Below, in pieces: positions 25,541-35,472 of a stretch of DNA of 64,000 nucleotides. How positions within the stretch are numbered: position 1 is the stretch's first letter; each line of letters begins with the position of its first letter. Both the position numbers and the translations under genes were made by a program. The notes beneath the pieces were generated by a model. That model was not told where the DNA came from. It ran no database searches and saw only the letters and a list, made by a program, of their open reading frames with translations. The stretch covers positions 1 through 64,000 of the forward strand of contig JBKBUF010000020.1 of the NCBI GenBank assembly GCA_046290815.1, in the 5' to 3' direction. Source of the DNA: JBKBUF01 sp046290815 (GTDB taxonomy: Bacteria > Bacteroidota > Bacteroidia > Cytophagales > Cytophagaceae).

Positions 25541-25553
25541 GTTGCGCCAAAAA
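25541..25553 (+). repeat. Right arm of the 13-bp inverted repeat; second TTTTTGGCG copy nearby
   Basis: GTTGCGCCAAAAA mirrors 23406-23418. A further CGCCAAAAA lies at 25467-25475 in the same orientation, so the region ahead of the receptor gene holds two copies of the 9-base core, 78 bp apart. Confidence 0.65.
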
Positions 25554-25656
25554 AGCTGATATTTTTTATTAAAAAACCTTCCGAAACAAAAAATATAATC
25601 AAAAAGGCTTTTTTAATTATGACTGATTCTTTTCTTTCTCTCAAAACCGAAAAGCT

Positions 25657-26574
25657 ATGATTAATCTTTTAAAAACTCAGAAAACAGGATTATTCAACAG
25701 TCTCCTCCTGTTAAGATTTATTTGCTTTTGTATATTTCTCGGAAGAGGATGGCAGCACATCTTCAGAGATATCCCTATCAGAACTATTTTATGGAATCAG
25801 GATATAATGAAAGATTTTGTAGAAGGATATCTGAACATTTCGTGGTATGAATGGGGCACTAGCCTGACGGTTGATTTTTACATCAATTTATTTGTCAAAT
25901 CAGTCGGTTTCATGTATCTGCTTATAGCAGTTGTTAGTTTAATTATTCAGCATCATCATAAGAAGGCAGGTCTATTATTACCTCTGGGAGTCATTATGTT
26001 GTTAATGCTGGCAATATTAAATACATTGGACGATAATCTGATGGGCGGCCAGTTTATAGAACACGCATGTCAGATAATTGCACCGATTATCCTGTATGCG
26101 GTCATCTTTGAAAAATTATCCGAAGATAAATTAAATTTTCTTATTAAATTTTCAATCGCCTTTACCTTCGCCGGCCACGGATTGTATGCAATGGGGGTTC
26201 ACAGAGTACCGGCAAATTTTGTAGACATGACAATAAACATATTGCATCTGTCAGAACAACATGCACGATTGTTTTTATATTACATTGGCATTGCAGATAT
26301 AATAATTAGCATTACCATTTTTATCCCCTCATTGACTAAAGTATCCCTGATGTATTGTATCATTTGGGGTCTGATTACAGCTTGGGCAAGAATATTTGGC
26401 AACATGAACTATGACCTTTTTTGGTATTGCTTAAATCAATCATGGTTTGAAACATCGTACAGATTAGTACATGGTTTACTGCCATTGTATTTGTATTTGT
26501 CAGCAAGAAAACTAACGATTACCAGTGTAAAACTCATTTATAAAAAGGCAGAATTGAAAGGTACAATTACTTAA
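25657..26574 (+). CDS. DoxX-like polytopic membrane protein
   Basis: 305 residues with about eight hydrophobic helices and few polar loops. The start LLLRFICFCIFLGRGWQHIF and the internal FTFAGHGLYAMGVHRVPANFVDM resemble the first helix and charged loop of DoxX/DoxD-type proteins, here present twice as in a duplicated fold. No catalytic motif is visible. It is divergent from the 7TM/zinc-ribbon gene with 273 bp between the starts, so it is a possible target of that regulator. Its 3' end overlaps the convergent repeat-protein gene by 8 nt. Function unknown. Confidence 0.6.
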   Translation: MINLLKTQKTGLFNSLLLLRFICFCIFLGRGWQHIFRDIPIRTILWNQDIMKDFVEGYLNISWYEWGTSLTVDFYINLFVKSVGFMYLLIAVVSLIIQHHHKKAGLLLPLGVIMLLMLAILNTLDDNLMGGQFIEHACQIIAPIILYAVIFEKLSEDKLNFLIKFSIAFTFAGHGLYAMGVHRVPANFVDMTINILHLSEQHARLFLYYIGIADIIISITIFIPSLTKVSLMYCIIWGLITAWARIFGNMNYDLFWYCLNQSWFETSYRLVHGLLPLYLYLSARKLTITSVKLIYKKAELKGTIT

Positions 26575-29500
26575 TTACGGTAATATCCCCTTTTTGCACT
26601 TTTTCTTCTATTCCGTTGATTGTTTCACCTGAATATTTAACCACAAATGCATACGCTCCTGCAGGTATAATTTCTCCTCTGTAAGTACCGTCCCACTTTT
26701 CATTCAGTTTTGTTGTAGAATAGATAACCTCTCCCCATTTATTGAAAAGGGTAAACTCAACATTTAAAACATTCTGACCAAATAGTTCAAAGAAATCATT
26801 TACCCCATCCCCATTTGGAGTAAAGGCTTTAGGCACATAAATTTGGGGCTCACACAAATTCACCACATTGCTTGTCGCAACCGAACTGCAGCCATGAATA
26901 TTGGAAGCAGTTACAGTATAAATGCCTGGCTGAGAAACCAAAAGTGTTTGAGAATTTTCTCCGGTGGCCCAACTGTATTGATGTGCAATGCCCGGATCTA
27001 ATGTAACTGTTTCACCTGCATCAGTACATATAATAATTTTCTCGGGCAAACTAATTTGTGGTCCGGATATGTAGCTAACTTTTATTTCATCAGACCTCTG
27101 ACAATTTCCGGAAGACACTGTGACATTATAATCGCCAGCTGAATTTACTGATAAAGTCTGTGAAGTAGCTCCTGTGGACCAAAGATAAATGAAACCTTGA
27201 TTGCCGGCATTTAATTGCAATGACTGTCCATTGCAAATTGTGGTGTCATTGCCCAGGTTCACGATTGGAGGAGGAATGAAACTTACTTGTATTGAATCTT
27301 TCAATGTACACAAACCGGTTGTTACTGTAACCTTATATTCACCGTTAATCGAAGGATTTATGGTTCTGGTTGTTTCACCGGTATTCCACAAATAAGAAAC
27401 ACTTGGAAATACTCCTGCATCAAGTACAACATTATCACCTATACATCTTGTGATGTTTTCCCCTAACTCAAGGGTGCCAGGATTTTGAAAACTTACATTG
27501 ATGGTATCTTTTTGTAAGCAACCATTTAATGTTATGGTTATTATAATCTGGCCGGAATTTTGAACTGTTTGAGATTGATTAGTCGTACCATCATTCCACA
27601 AGTAAGTGGCACCTGCATTTTTCGCATCTAGTATTAATGGTTTACCATCACAAATGGTGGTGTCATTGCCAAAAGGTTTAATCGGTACCGGATTAATATT
27701 TATGTTCTTACTTACAACTGAAGTTCCGCAAGCATGAGTAGCGGTAAGTTTCACACTGTATACCCCCGCATTGGCGAAAGTATGTGAAGGGTCAAAAACA
27801 TTTGAACTGTTATTCGCTGAACCGGGATCACCAAAATCCCATGCCCAACTGAAAATGTTTTCAGGAGCAAAACCGGAAAATGATGTAGGTGAAGCAGCAC
27901 ATGTGTCGCTATAGGAATAATTTACTTTACCTGTTCCGTATAAGTTGGCAGGCATATTAGGAAGACCCTTATTACTAATTGCTCCTGCGCCAAGATTTAT
28001 TACCTGAGAGGAATATCCGGATGAATTTCCTTCAGAAGAAGGATTATTAATTACACTTAAAAAACCAGCACCGGCTTTATCCAGAGCAACATAAATCTTT
28101 CCATCAGGCCCTAATTGTAATGCCTTTAAAAGAATAGAGACATTCGGATGATGAGCAATCATTTTCTTACTTCCGGAAATTGAAGCTTCTGCGCCAGATG
28201 AAAGATCAAACTGATAAATTTTATCTCCATTGTTAGCATCAACAAATCCTTCAGAAGATGTTACGTATAAATATTTTCCATCCTCTGAAAATTCGATTCC
28301 GTAAGGAGAATTCACCGCAAGAGTTATAGAATGGGAAAGCTGCCCGGTTATTTTATTGAAATTAAATATTTCAACTGTGTTTTCGCTAGTATTTGCTGCA
28401 GCTATTCTTGTACCGTCTTTTGAAAATTTCAAATAACCTTTACCAGTAGAATTTATTGTGGCACCAACAGAAGAAATCACATGGGTATTGTTAACTCCTG
28501 AAGGAGATAGCTTTATAGAGGCAAACTGATTAGAAGTTTTTAAATGTGTAACAATCCATACATTGCCCTGATCATCTCCTGCCCCCGCCAGTTTCTCTGT
28601 TGTATTAGCAATTACAGCATTATCTCTGGATATAACACTTCCCTTTCCTCCGTTTCCTGTAATATCTATCACTGAATAATAAATACCGTCCTGTCCATTG
28701 GTGAATAAATAATACTCCTTAGCATTTGAAGAATTTGGAACAAAAAGCGAATTCTGCGTATATCCCGGATTGGATTTTAATCCCAAACCATTCTGCATAA
28801 GTCCATGTGTTTTATCCCATACATTTAATCCATTTGTATAGAAAAGTAAGTTACCAGTTTGATCAGTAGCGGTTGCCGTTCCCTCATCTGCATCATTTCT
28901 TCCATGACTAACCACTATAGCATTTCCGGAGGTAAAATCTATTCCGGCATTCATTCCAAAATACCATTGACTTGGCACTACAGCGCCCTTTCCCCAGAAA
29001 TGCACATTTACTGTATCAGAAACAGTACAACCTTTAGTTACAGTAACAGAATACTTGCCGGACTTATTTACTGTGATTGTTTGAGTAGTTTCCCCTGTGG
29101 ACCATAGATAAGTTGAGCCAGGATTTAAGGCATCGATAAGGTAAGAGTCTGCACAAACTACGGTATCTTTTAAGTTCAATACAGGAGCATCTATAATAGT
29201 TATTTGCTTTGTTATTGTTTCATTTGCTGAACAAACATTATTTACTGTAAGGGTAACGGTATAGGTCCCCGGTGCGGAAAATGTATGTTCAGGATTTTTC
29301 AAGGTCGATGTATTAGCAGCGCCTGAAGCTGCATCACCAAAATTCCACTGGACATTATCAGAAGATCCTTTGAAAACAAACTTAGCAGGTTGGCCAAAGC
29401 AGGTATCGGAGTAAGTGAAATCAGATACAGGGGCTTTTAAATATCCTGATACAAAATTTGGCATACCAGCTCCTACCTTACCTAATCCTATTTTATTTAA

Positions 29501-32041
29501 TTCAAAGTTACTTGCTGCACCTGCTGCATTTGGGTTGTTAATAACAGAAAGATATCCGCTATTGTAATAGGATACATAAACCTTTCCATCAGGCCCTGCC
29601 TGTATTCCGTAATGTCCTGCGGGTGCATGACCTACCGATAGTCCTGTGGCGATGATGGCCGCTTCTGATCCTGCAGACAAATCATATTGAAACAAAGAAG
29701 CGGAATTATAATCACTACAATAAAGCTTGGTACCATCAGGAGAAAACTCAACAGCGTATCCCCTATTATTTATCGGTGGTAAAGTAATGGCATTTGTTAA
29801 TATACCTGTAGCAGGGTTAAAATCGAAGACCTGAAATCCTTTTGTAGCGATAGCAATTGCAATCCGGTCTCCCTGCTGACTTGCTTTAATATATCCAAGG
29901 TAATCAAAGGTTCCGGTATTTGAACTATGTGTCATACCTACTGCACTTTCAACAGGCGTAGAAGAAACTCCGGAAGGTGTAATTAGGTAAGAGAGAAATT
30001 TGTTATTTCCTACTGCATGGGTCACTACCCAAATATCTCTTCCATTGGAATGTGGAACAGCTGTTATCCTTTCTTGTGATGGAGAAAGCAGCAGTACATT
30101 CTTAACGGAAGTAACATCACCTAATCCTCCATTGAGTTTCATATCCACTATAGAGTAATTAATTCCTACTTCAAGACCGGTCTCAGCAGCAGGACACGTA
30201 AATACATAGTATTTATCGGGATCTTCTGGTAACGGAATTATAACCGCACCCTGAGCTGCCGACGGATGTCCTTTAAGACTTGACCCATTGGGCATCACCT
30301 CATGATTTTTATTCCATACCTTCATGCCGTCACTATAGAATAAAAGGTTTCCGTTTTCATCAGAAATTGTTGCCGAACCTTCTTCTGTATTTGTCTGTCC
30401 TCCATTTAATACAGAAGGAGGCTCTGTATGGAAAGTTAGTCCTGCTCCCTGGCCAAAGTACCAGTTATAGGTTCTTTTATAAACAGCAGGATTACCTGTC
30501 AGATTTACTGTATCTTTAATGGTACAACCATTTTTTGTAACAGTTACATGATACTCTCCGGGTATTGAAACAGAAATAGTTTGAGTAGTAGCTCCTGTAG
30601 ACCACAAATATTGAGCGCCTGGATTTTGTGCATCTAAAGTTATGGATCCAGCGCATATAACAGCATCATTTAAATTTAAAACAGGCCCTTCCTGGATATT
30701 GATAGTTTTTTTGATGGTATCATTAGAACCGCATGATTTAATTAATATCAGACTTACAGTATACTCTCCTGCCGCTGTAAAAACATGTTGCGGATTCTTT
30801 AATGTTGAACTATTGGTTGGACCAGATGCAGGATCTCCAAAATTCCAGATAAATGTTGGAAAGTCACCTACCATAAAAAACTTTGTAGGCTCAGACAAAC
30901 AAGCTTCCTGGTATTGAAAATTCACAGCAACATTAGTAAAATTGCTTTGAATAAAATTCGGCAATCCTAAAGTTGAAGTTCGTCCACCCAGACTAACTGC
31001 CTTATCAATGTAATTACTGGAAAGCCCCGCCAGGTTTGGTGAGTTTATAACTCCTAAATGTGTATCACCATTCTGTCCAAAATCGTTATAATTTTGTTTT
31101 GTCACATAAATCTTGCCATCAGGACCTAGTTGCATTGCACCATGTGCAAAACCGGTAATTGAATGTATCTTAATAGCCGAAGCCTGAATTGCAGCAGCAG
31201 AACCTGCCAGGACATTGTATTGAAAAATTTCAGATGAAAAGTGACTGGAATATTGGACTGTATATAAATAATTTCCATCAGGAGAAAACTCCAGACCATA
31301 ACAATATGTATGTTGAAGATTGATTGTTTTGACATTTGAAATAATCCCTGTATTTACATTGAAATCATAGATTTCGATTTTTGAATCACCAACAAAACCA
31401 GCAAGCCCTTGCCCATTAGGAGAAACCTTTAAATAACCTATTGCATTCCAAATATCTCCGGCTAATGTGTAACCAATGGAGGATATTACCGGAGCGCCTA
31501 CCCCTGAAGCTGTAAGAGGATAAGCGTAATAATTATTGTTACCCCATTCATGTGTTATCACCCAAAAATTACCATTTGGATCTTCTATAGCCGTGACTTT
31601 TTCCGCTGTTCTGTTAAGTAAAGGGATATTCTTTTGCACGACTATTCCATTCGGATTTGCGGCATTAAATTCAACGACAGAATATTTAAATCCTCGGGTT
31701 GGTGGATTACCTGAAAAATCATTTCCATCTACAGTAAAAATATAATATGTATTAGCATCTCCAGGTTTAGGAAGTACAATTGCTGATTGAGTGGAGGATT
31801 GGTGTCCATGTAAATCTGTACCGTTTGTCATCACCTGGTGATTTCGGTTATACACCGTAACTCCATCTGTATACAGCATTAAGTTCCCGGAGTTATCTGA
31901 AATAGTCGCAACACCTTCCCAGGTATTTAGGGCACCATTTGTCAATGCGACAGGTGTTCCTGAGTTAAAATCTAAACCGGCATTTTTTCCGAAATACCAA
32001 ATGTTCGATCTGCGACTGTAAAATTCAGATTTAATGGTCAT
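26567..32041 (-). CDS. Giant T9SS type B surface protein, C-terminal part of a frameshifted gene
   Basis: 1824 residues from the first ATG, but similarity continues upstream in this frame to base 32281 (an Ig-like domain with CAFYQWSTGATTPSITITQP), so the ATG at 32041 is internal. Three ~500-residue cassettes follow. Each has a propeller-like domain opening with WYFGxxAGxxF and a GNLLFYTDG motif, a PKD domain (WNFGDPASG, AAGEYTVSL) and an Ig-like domain (YLWSTGATTQTI). Then come four or five Ig-like repeats (GNDTTICxGxxLxLxA) and a CHU_C type B sorting domain (VPKAFTPNGDGVNDFFELFG, LFNKWGEVIY, AGAYAFVVKYSG). It should be displayed on the surface. No signal peptide is present because that lies in the upstream fragment (32173-33588). 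Confidence 0.85.
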   Translation of the reverse strand: MTIKSEFYSRRSNIWYFGKNAGLDFNSGTPVALTNGALNTWEGVATISDNSGNLMLYTDGVTVYNRNHQVMTNGTDLHGHQSSTQSAIVLPKPGDANTYYIFTVDGNDFSGNPPTRGFKYSVVEFNAANPNGIVVQKNIPLLNRTAEKVTAIEDPNGNFWVITHEWGNNNYYAYPLTASGVGAPVISSIGYTLAGDIWNAIGYLKVSPNGQGLAGFVGDSKIEIYDFNVNTGIISNVKTINLQHTYCYGLEFSPDGNYLYTVQYSSHFSSEIFQYNVLAGSAAAIQASAIKIHSITGFAHGAMQLGPDGKIYVTKQNYNDFGQNGDTHLGVINSPNLAGLSSNYIDKAVSLGGRTSTLGLPNFIQSNFTNVAVNFQYQEACLSEPTKFFMVGDFPTFIWNFGDPASGPTNSSTLKNPQHVFTAAGEYTVSLILIKSCGSNDTIKKTINIQEGPVLNLNDAVICAGSITLDAQNPGAQYLWSTGATTQTISVSIPGEYHVTVTKNGCTIKDTVNLTGNPAVYKRTYNWYFGQGAGLTFHTEPPSVLNGGQTNTEEGSATISDENGNLLFYSDGMKVWNKNHEVMPNGSSLKGHPSAAQGAVIIPLPEDPDKYYVFTCPAAETGLEVGINYSIVDMKLNGGLGDVTSVKNVLLLSPSQERITAVPHSNGRDIWVVTHAVGNNKFLSYLITPSGVSSTPVESAVGMTHSSNTGTFDYLGYIKASQQGDRIAIAIATKGFQVFDFNPATGILTNAITLPPINNRGYAVEFSPDGTKLYCSDYNSASLFQYDLSAGSEAAIIATGLSVGHAPAGHYGIQAGPDGKVYVSYYNSGYLSVINNPNAAGAASNFELNKIGLGKVGAGMPNFVSGYLKAPVSDFTYSDTCFGQPAKFVFKGSSDNVQWNFGDAASGAANTSTLKNPEHTFSAPGTYTVTLTVNNVCSANETITKQITIIDAPVLNLKDTVVCADSYLIDALNPGSTYLWSTGETTQTITVNKSGKYSVTVTKGCTVSDTVNVHFWGKGAVVPSQWYFGMNAGIDFTSGNAIVVSHGRNDADEGTATATDQTGNLLFYTNGLNVWDKTHGLMQNGLGLKSNPGYTQNSLFVPNSSNAKEYYLFTNGQDGIYYSVIDITGNGGKGSVISRDNAVIANTTEKLAGAGDDQGNVWIVTHLKTSNQFASIKLSPSGVNNTHVISSVGATINSTGKGYLKFSKDGTRIAAANTSENTVEIFNFNKITGQLSHSITLAVNSPYGIEFSEDGKYLYVTSSEGFVDANNGDKIYQFDLSSGAEASISGSKKMIAHHPNVSILLKALQLGPDGKIYVALDKAGAGFLSVINNPSSEGNSSGYSSQVINLGAGAISNKGLPNMPANLYGTGKVNYSYSDTCAASPTSFSGFAPENIFSWAWDFGDPGSANNSSNVFDPSHTFANAGVYSVKLTATHACGTSVVSKNININPVPIKPFGNDTTICDGKPLILDAKNAGATYLWNDGTTNQSQTVQNSGQIIITITLNGCLQKDTINVSFQNPGTLELGENITRCIGDNVVLDAGVFPSVSYLWNTGETTRTINPSINGEYKVTVTTGLCTLKDSIQVSFIPPPIVNLGNDTTICNGQSLQLNAGNQGFIYLWSTGATSQTLSVNSAGDYNVTVSSGNCQRSDEIKVSYISGPQISLPEKIIICTDAGETVTLDPGIAHQYSWATGENSQTLLVSQPGIYTVTASNIHGCSSVATSNVVNLCEPQIYVPKAFTPNGDGVNDFFELFGQNVLNVEFTLFNKWGEVIYSTTKLNEKWDGTYRGEIIPAGAYAFVVKYSGETINGIEEKVQKGDITVIK

Positions 32042-32172
32042 AGTATCGCTCGCCTGGCATTCACCTTTAATGACTGTTACATGGTAGGTACCAGGTTGAG
32101 TGATAGTAATTGAAGGAGTTGTAGCTCCGGTTGACCACTGATAAAATGCGCAAGGTATGTCAACAGTGCGGG

Positions 32173-33588
32173 TTATATTAATGGGTCCGCAAATGGTGGT
32201 ATCTCTTGCTCCAAGTTCAGCGATACAGGAGGCAGGATGGCATATATCGTCAGTGCCTGAAGTAATAATATCCTTACCAACCCGTAGTTATTGTTAATTG
32301 GAGGATTAAAAGAAACTGATTGAAGATAATCTGTCGAGTGAACCATATTCCATGTGACTGAACTTGTTGATAAAGGCAAATCATAATTTTGACAGCCTGA
32401 ATCAAATCCCCAAACAGTGGAATATCCTAATAGAAGAGCATCCCTGCTTCCTGCTCCATATGAGGAAGTTGTTCCTGATAGAAATGCCTGATCTGAATTC
32501 ACTTTGCAGGAAATGGCATAAAAAATCTCATCGTTACATCCACTATATCTTCGTCTGCCTTCCATATTCCCACCCCAGTCAAGCATCATTACTGCGGCTT
32601 CTTTATCGGTATTTCCTGAAATGGTTGTATATCCGCAGGCAACAAGACCCATACCCCCAAGGGATTTAATTCTGTATAGTTCTTCATCTTCGGTGCTGTG
32701 GTATCTCCTGTTCCAATAAAGTTCACCATCACCCCTATGGGCAAAATAAAACATGTCCAGATTGCCTGATGTATTTTTTGTGCTGCCTACTACAGAATAA
32801 TAATTAGTTAGCCCCAATTGGTCAACTGAAATATCATGAGCGAAGTCATCAAACCCGCTATTGTAGAAATTACCTCCAAAACCTGAACCATCCCAATCAG
32901 TATTAATCATGAATACATCGTAGTTTCCGGAGCCTGTACTATTCGTATATCCTCCTAAAATAAAATCTGAACCTCCCGGAATGAGGGCTATTGAGGTACC
33001 AATATCATCACCAGTTCCTGCATATCGGAAAAAGTTGTTGATGTTTCCGGACTTAGAGATAATTAAAATAAATAAATCTTTTCCTGTTCCATTAACAAAT
33101 CCTGTGATAGCATATGCAGTATCATTGGCAAACACGCGCTCCACTACATCCATTGCTTCATCCTCTCCTGCGGTACCAATAGACTTTTGCCAAAGGATAC
33201 CTCCTTCTTTATCGGTTTTCATTACCAGTATATCCTTACCGCTTCCTGCATTGGTAGTGTATCCTACCAAAACAAAACCTTCATCGGTGGTTTCTATAAC
33301 ATTCTTTACTTCCTGATCACCTTCTCCCTTGTAAATGAAATTCCAGTCAAGCCCTCCTGATGAATTAACCTTAAACATCAAAACATCTTTTCCGTCAGCA
33401 TTATAACCGGGACTTTCAGTGTAACCTGCACTGACTACCCCTCCTTTATTTACCAATGTGGATCCGTAAATCACCTCATTACCTTTTTCGCCGACCGTTT
33501 TTTGATAAGGCTGAGAATAAACTATAAATGCGTTGAAGAAAAAGATGAAAAAAGGAAGAATCCTAAAAGTTTTAATAATAGAATACAT
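32173..33588 (-). CDS. N-terminal part of the same giant surface protein (signal peptide and propeller-like repeats)
   Basis: 471 residues as read, of which the first 436 are genuine. Signal peptide 1-26 (ends FIVYSQ). Residues 30-400 are ~50-residue blades of the kind GKDxxVMKTDxxGxxxWxKSxGxxxxDxxxxV, a beta-propeller-like array. After Gly436 the frame becomes out-of-character (ILLLQALTIYAILPPV), while the -1 frame reads VGKDIITSGTDDICHPASC and runs on into the gene ending at 26567. The joined protein would be about 2340 residues. This is either a true inactivating mutation or a one-base undercall in a G run. Confidence 0.8.
   Translation of the reverse strand: MYSIIKTFRILPFFIFFFNAFIVYSQPYQKTVGEKGNEVIYGSTLVNKGGVVSAGYTESPGYNADGKDVLMFKVNSSGGLDWNFIYKGEGDQEVKNVIETTDEGFVLVGYTTNAGSGKDILVMKTDKEGGILWQKSIGTAGEDEAMDVVERVFANDTAYAITGFVNGTGKDLFILIISKSGNINNFFRYAGTGDDIGTSIALIPGGSDFILGGYTNSTGSGNYDVFMINTDWDGSGFGGNFYNSGFDDFAHDISVDQLGLTNYYSVVGSTKNTSGNLDMFYFAHRGDGELYWNRRYHSTEDEELYRIKSLGGMGLVACGYTTISGNTDKEAAVMMLDWGGNMEGRRRYSGCNDEIFYAISCKVNSDQAFLSGTTSSYGAGSRDALLLGYSTVWGFDSGCQNYDLPLSTSSVTWNMVHSTDYLQSVSFNPPINNNYGLVRILLLQALTIYAILPPVSLNLEQEIPPFADPLI
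32279..32286 (-). other. Frameshift point between the two halves of the giant gene
   Basis: On the minus strand the upper half reads TAC GGG (32286-32281), and the lower half resumes with GTT starting at base 32281. One extra G in the GGG run would restore a single reading frame across 26567-33588. Confidence 0.8.
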
Positions 33589-33672
33589 GTTTAGTAGTAG
33601 TGAGTAAAACAGTCATAAATATACTAATATTAAATGAATTAGGCCTGATTTTTCATTTATTTGATTTCCTTT

Positions 33673-33680
33673 TATATTTG
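33673..33680 (+). promoter_or_regulatory. Bacteroidota -7 promoter element
   Basis: TATATTTG is an exact match to TAnnTTTG and lies 7 nt before the ATG at 33688, which would give an almost leaderless message. No good -33 TTG was found at 17-21 nt. Confidence 0.4.
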
Positions 33681-33687
33681 CCCTATA

Positions 33688-34278
33688 ATGAAAAAAATTA
33701 TTCTTCTGTTACTGTTTTCCACAGTATTCAACTTGTCGCAAATTTTTGCACAGGACAACAAACTTCCGATTCAGGTTTCTTTCTTCAACAATGGGACTTC
33801 CCTCCCGACCAAACCTTTCAGCAGGCCGATTCATCCCGGAATACAGGTAGGTACATGGAAGGTATTAAAAGAAAGATCTAAATCATCCTTTATCCAGAAT
33901 TTCAAACTAGGTTATTTTTTTCACAGGTATAACCAGCATGGAATTCAGCTTTTCACCGAAACTGCTTACAGATTTAAAATCTACAAGGGCCTTGGAGGTG
34001 AAACAATGCTTGGTTTAGGATATCTTCATTCCATACCGGATATGCAGATATTTGTATTAAAAGATGGAGAATATGTTAAAAAAAGAAATTGGGGAAGACC
34101 CCAGATTATGTTCGGACTTGCAGGAGGATTATTCTATCAATTTGAAAAAGACTTTCCTGCAGCAATTTTTCTAAACCTCCATTTCTGGATGCAGGCTCCA
34201 TATGTAAAAAGCTATGTACCTATGCTGCCTAATACAAGTCTTCACCTTGGCCTGAGATTCAACATTAACAAAAATTAA
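33688..34278 (+). CDS. Predicted outer-membrane beta-barrel protein
   Basis: 196 residues from the ATG at 33688; an upstream TTG reading adds nine residues before the signal peptide and is less likely. Signal peptide MKKIILLLLFSTVFNLSQIFAQ. The mature protein alternates hydrophobic and polar residues (FKLGYFFHRYNQHGIQLFTETAYRF, GETMLGLGYLHS, TSLHLGLRFNINKN) and ends like an outer-membrane strand. No family was recognised. It sits 3 nt upstream of the serine hydrolase, so the two are co-transcribed. Confidence 0.65.
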   Translation: MKKIILLLLFSTVFNLSQIFAQDNKLPIQVSFFNNGTSLPTKPFSRPIHPGIQVGTWKVLKERSKSSFIQNFKLGYFFHRYNQHGIQLFTETAYRFKIYKGLGGETMLGLGYLHSIPDMQIFVLKDGEYVKKRNWGRPQIMFGLAGGLFYQFEKDFPAAIFLNLHFWMQAPYVKSYVPMLPNTSLHLGLRFNINKN

Positions 34279-34281
34279 GAA

Positions 34282-35472
34282 ATGATCCGCTCGATATTTA
34301 TATATTCTATAGTAATGGCAATATTGGCTTCATGCAAACCAAAGGAGATAAATCCCAGCATCAGCTGTACCAATGACCCTATCATAAACAATAGTGTTAA
34401 TCATCCCAAACATGAAATATTTTCCAATCTCCTCAGAAAATATACAAGAAAAGGAATGCCGGGAATAGCGCTCCTGGTAAAGGACCAGGATGGAATCTGG
34501 GTTGGTTCTGCAGGAAAAGCCGATATAGATAAGAAAATAAACATGGAACCTTGCCATGTTTCCAAAGTGGCAAGTTTAACAAAAATATTCATGGGAGCAC
34601 TCGCCTTTAAACTTCAGGAAGAAGGCACACTCAATCTTGATGCTCCTGTCAGTGCTTATCTTTCATCTTCAGTAATCGGAAAAATTTCCAACGCAGATAA
34701 AGTGACGGTAAGACAGCTGCTAAATCATACCACCGGCATATATGATGTAATTAAGGACTCACAATTTTACCTTGGAGTACTTAATAATCCTCCAAGAAAA
34801 TGGGAAGCCGATGATCTGTTGAAATTTGTAGAGAAGAAGGATCCTTATTTCCCTGCAGGATCATATGTAAAATATTCCAATACCAATACATTACTATTGG
34901 CATTGGTAATTGATAAAGCTGCAGGAAGACCGCACTGGGAGTTATTGAGAGAAAAAATTATCAATCCCCTGCAATTAAAAGATACCTATTATTACTTTAG
35001 AGAAAATTTGCCCGACGGAAAAATTGCTCAGGGTTATTACGACCTGCACAATAATGGTACTATATTAAATCTTTCAAATTATAATACCGGAAGCGGCAAT
35101 GGTTACACCGGATTGTACTCAACAGTAGGGGATCTATATGCATTCATAGATGCATTATTCGTGCAACAATCATTGCTATCCCCGACGAGCATGAACGAAA
35201 TGCTAAATTTCAACACTATCGAAGAACCAAACAGCAACAGGTTATTGGGGCCTGGAGTAGTAAAAGATTTTATTCACAGAGATGATCCTACAGAGTATGC
35301 TTATGGTCACAGAGGCCGTGACCTTGCTTATAGTGCTGATGCATTTCATTTCCCCGAGAAAAACCAGACATTCGCTCTGATTGTAAACTATGGTACCGAT
35401 GCCAATAGTTCTTTAAGACCTGTATTCTTCGATATGAGAAATGAAATCGTTGATAAAATGATGGGAAAATAA
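34282..35472 (+). CDS. Beta-lactamase/D-Ala-D-Ala carboxypeptidase-family serine hydrolase, lipoprotein
   Basis: 396 residues. The N-terminus is a lipoprotein signal with lipobox LASC (Cys18). The class C beta-lactamase fold motifs are visible: SLTK with nucleophile Ser98 and Lys101, YSN at 198-200 and a late HRG (GHRGRDLAY near 350) in place of the KTG triad. NHTTGIYD (148-155) is also typical. Such proteins hydrolyse esters or peptides, for instance in cell-wall turnover; true beta-lactam resistance is not implied. It is probably anchored in the envelope facing the periplasm. It follows a barrel protein by 3 nt. Confidence 0.88.
   Translation: MIRSIFIYSIVMAILASCKPKEINPSISCTNDPIINNSVNHPKHEIFSNLLRKYTRKGMPGIALLVKDQDGIWVGSAGKADIDKKINMEPCHVSKVASLTKIFMGALAFKLQEEGTLNLDAPVSAYLSSSVIGKISNADKVTVRQLLNHTTGIYDVIKDSQFYLGVLNNPPRKWEADDLLKFVEKKDPYFPAGSYVKYSNTNTLLLALVIDKAAGRPHWELLREKIINPLQLKDTYYYFRENLPDGKIAQGYYDLHNNGTILNLSNYNTGSGNGYTGLYSTVGDLYAFIDALFVQQSLLSPTSMNEMLNFNTIEEPNSNRLLGPGVVKDFIHRDDPTEYAYGHRGRDLAYSADAFHFPEKNQTFALIVNYGTDANSSLRPVFFDMRNEIVDKMMGK

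Noticed and set aside
32279..32286. Programmed -1 ribosomal frameshift
   Set aside because: No XXXYYYZ slippery heptamer or obvious downstream pseudoknot; an undercalled G run or mutation explains the junction more simply.
34282..35472. True beta-lactamase
   Set aside because: The fold and SxxK/YxN motifs are shared with many envelope esterases and peptidases; nothing indicates lactam hydrolysis.
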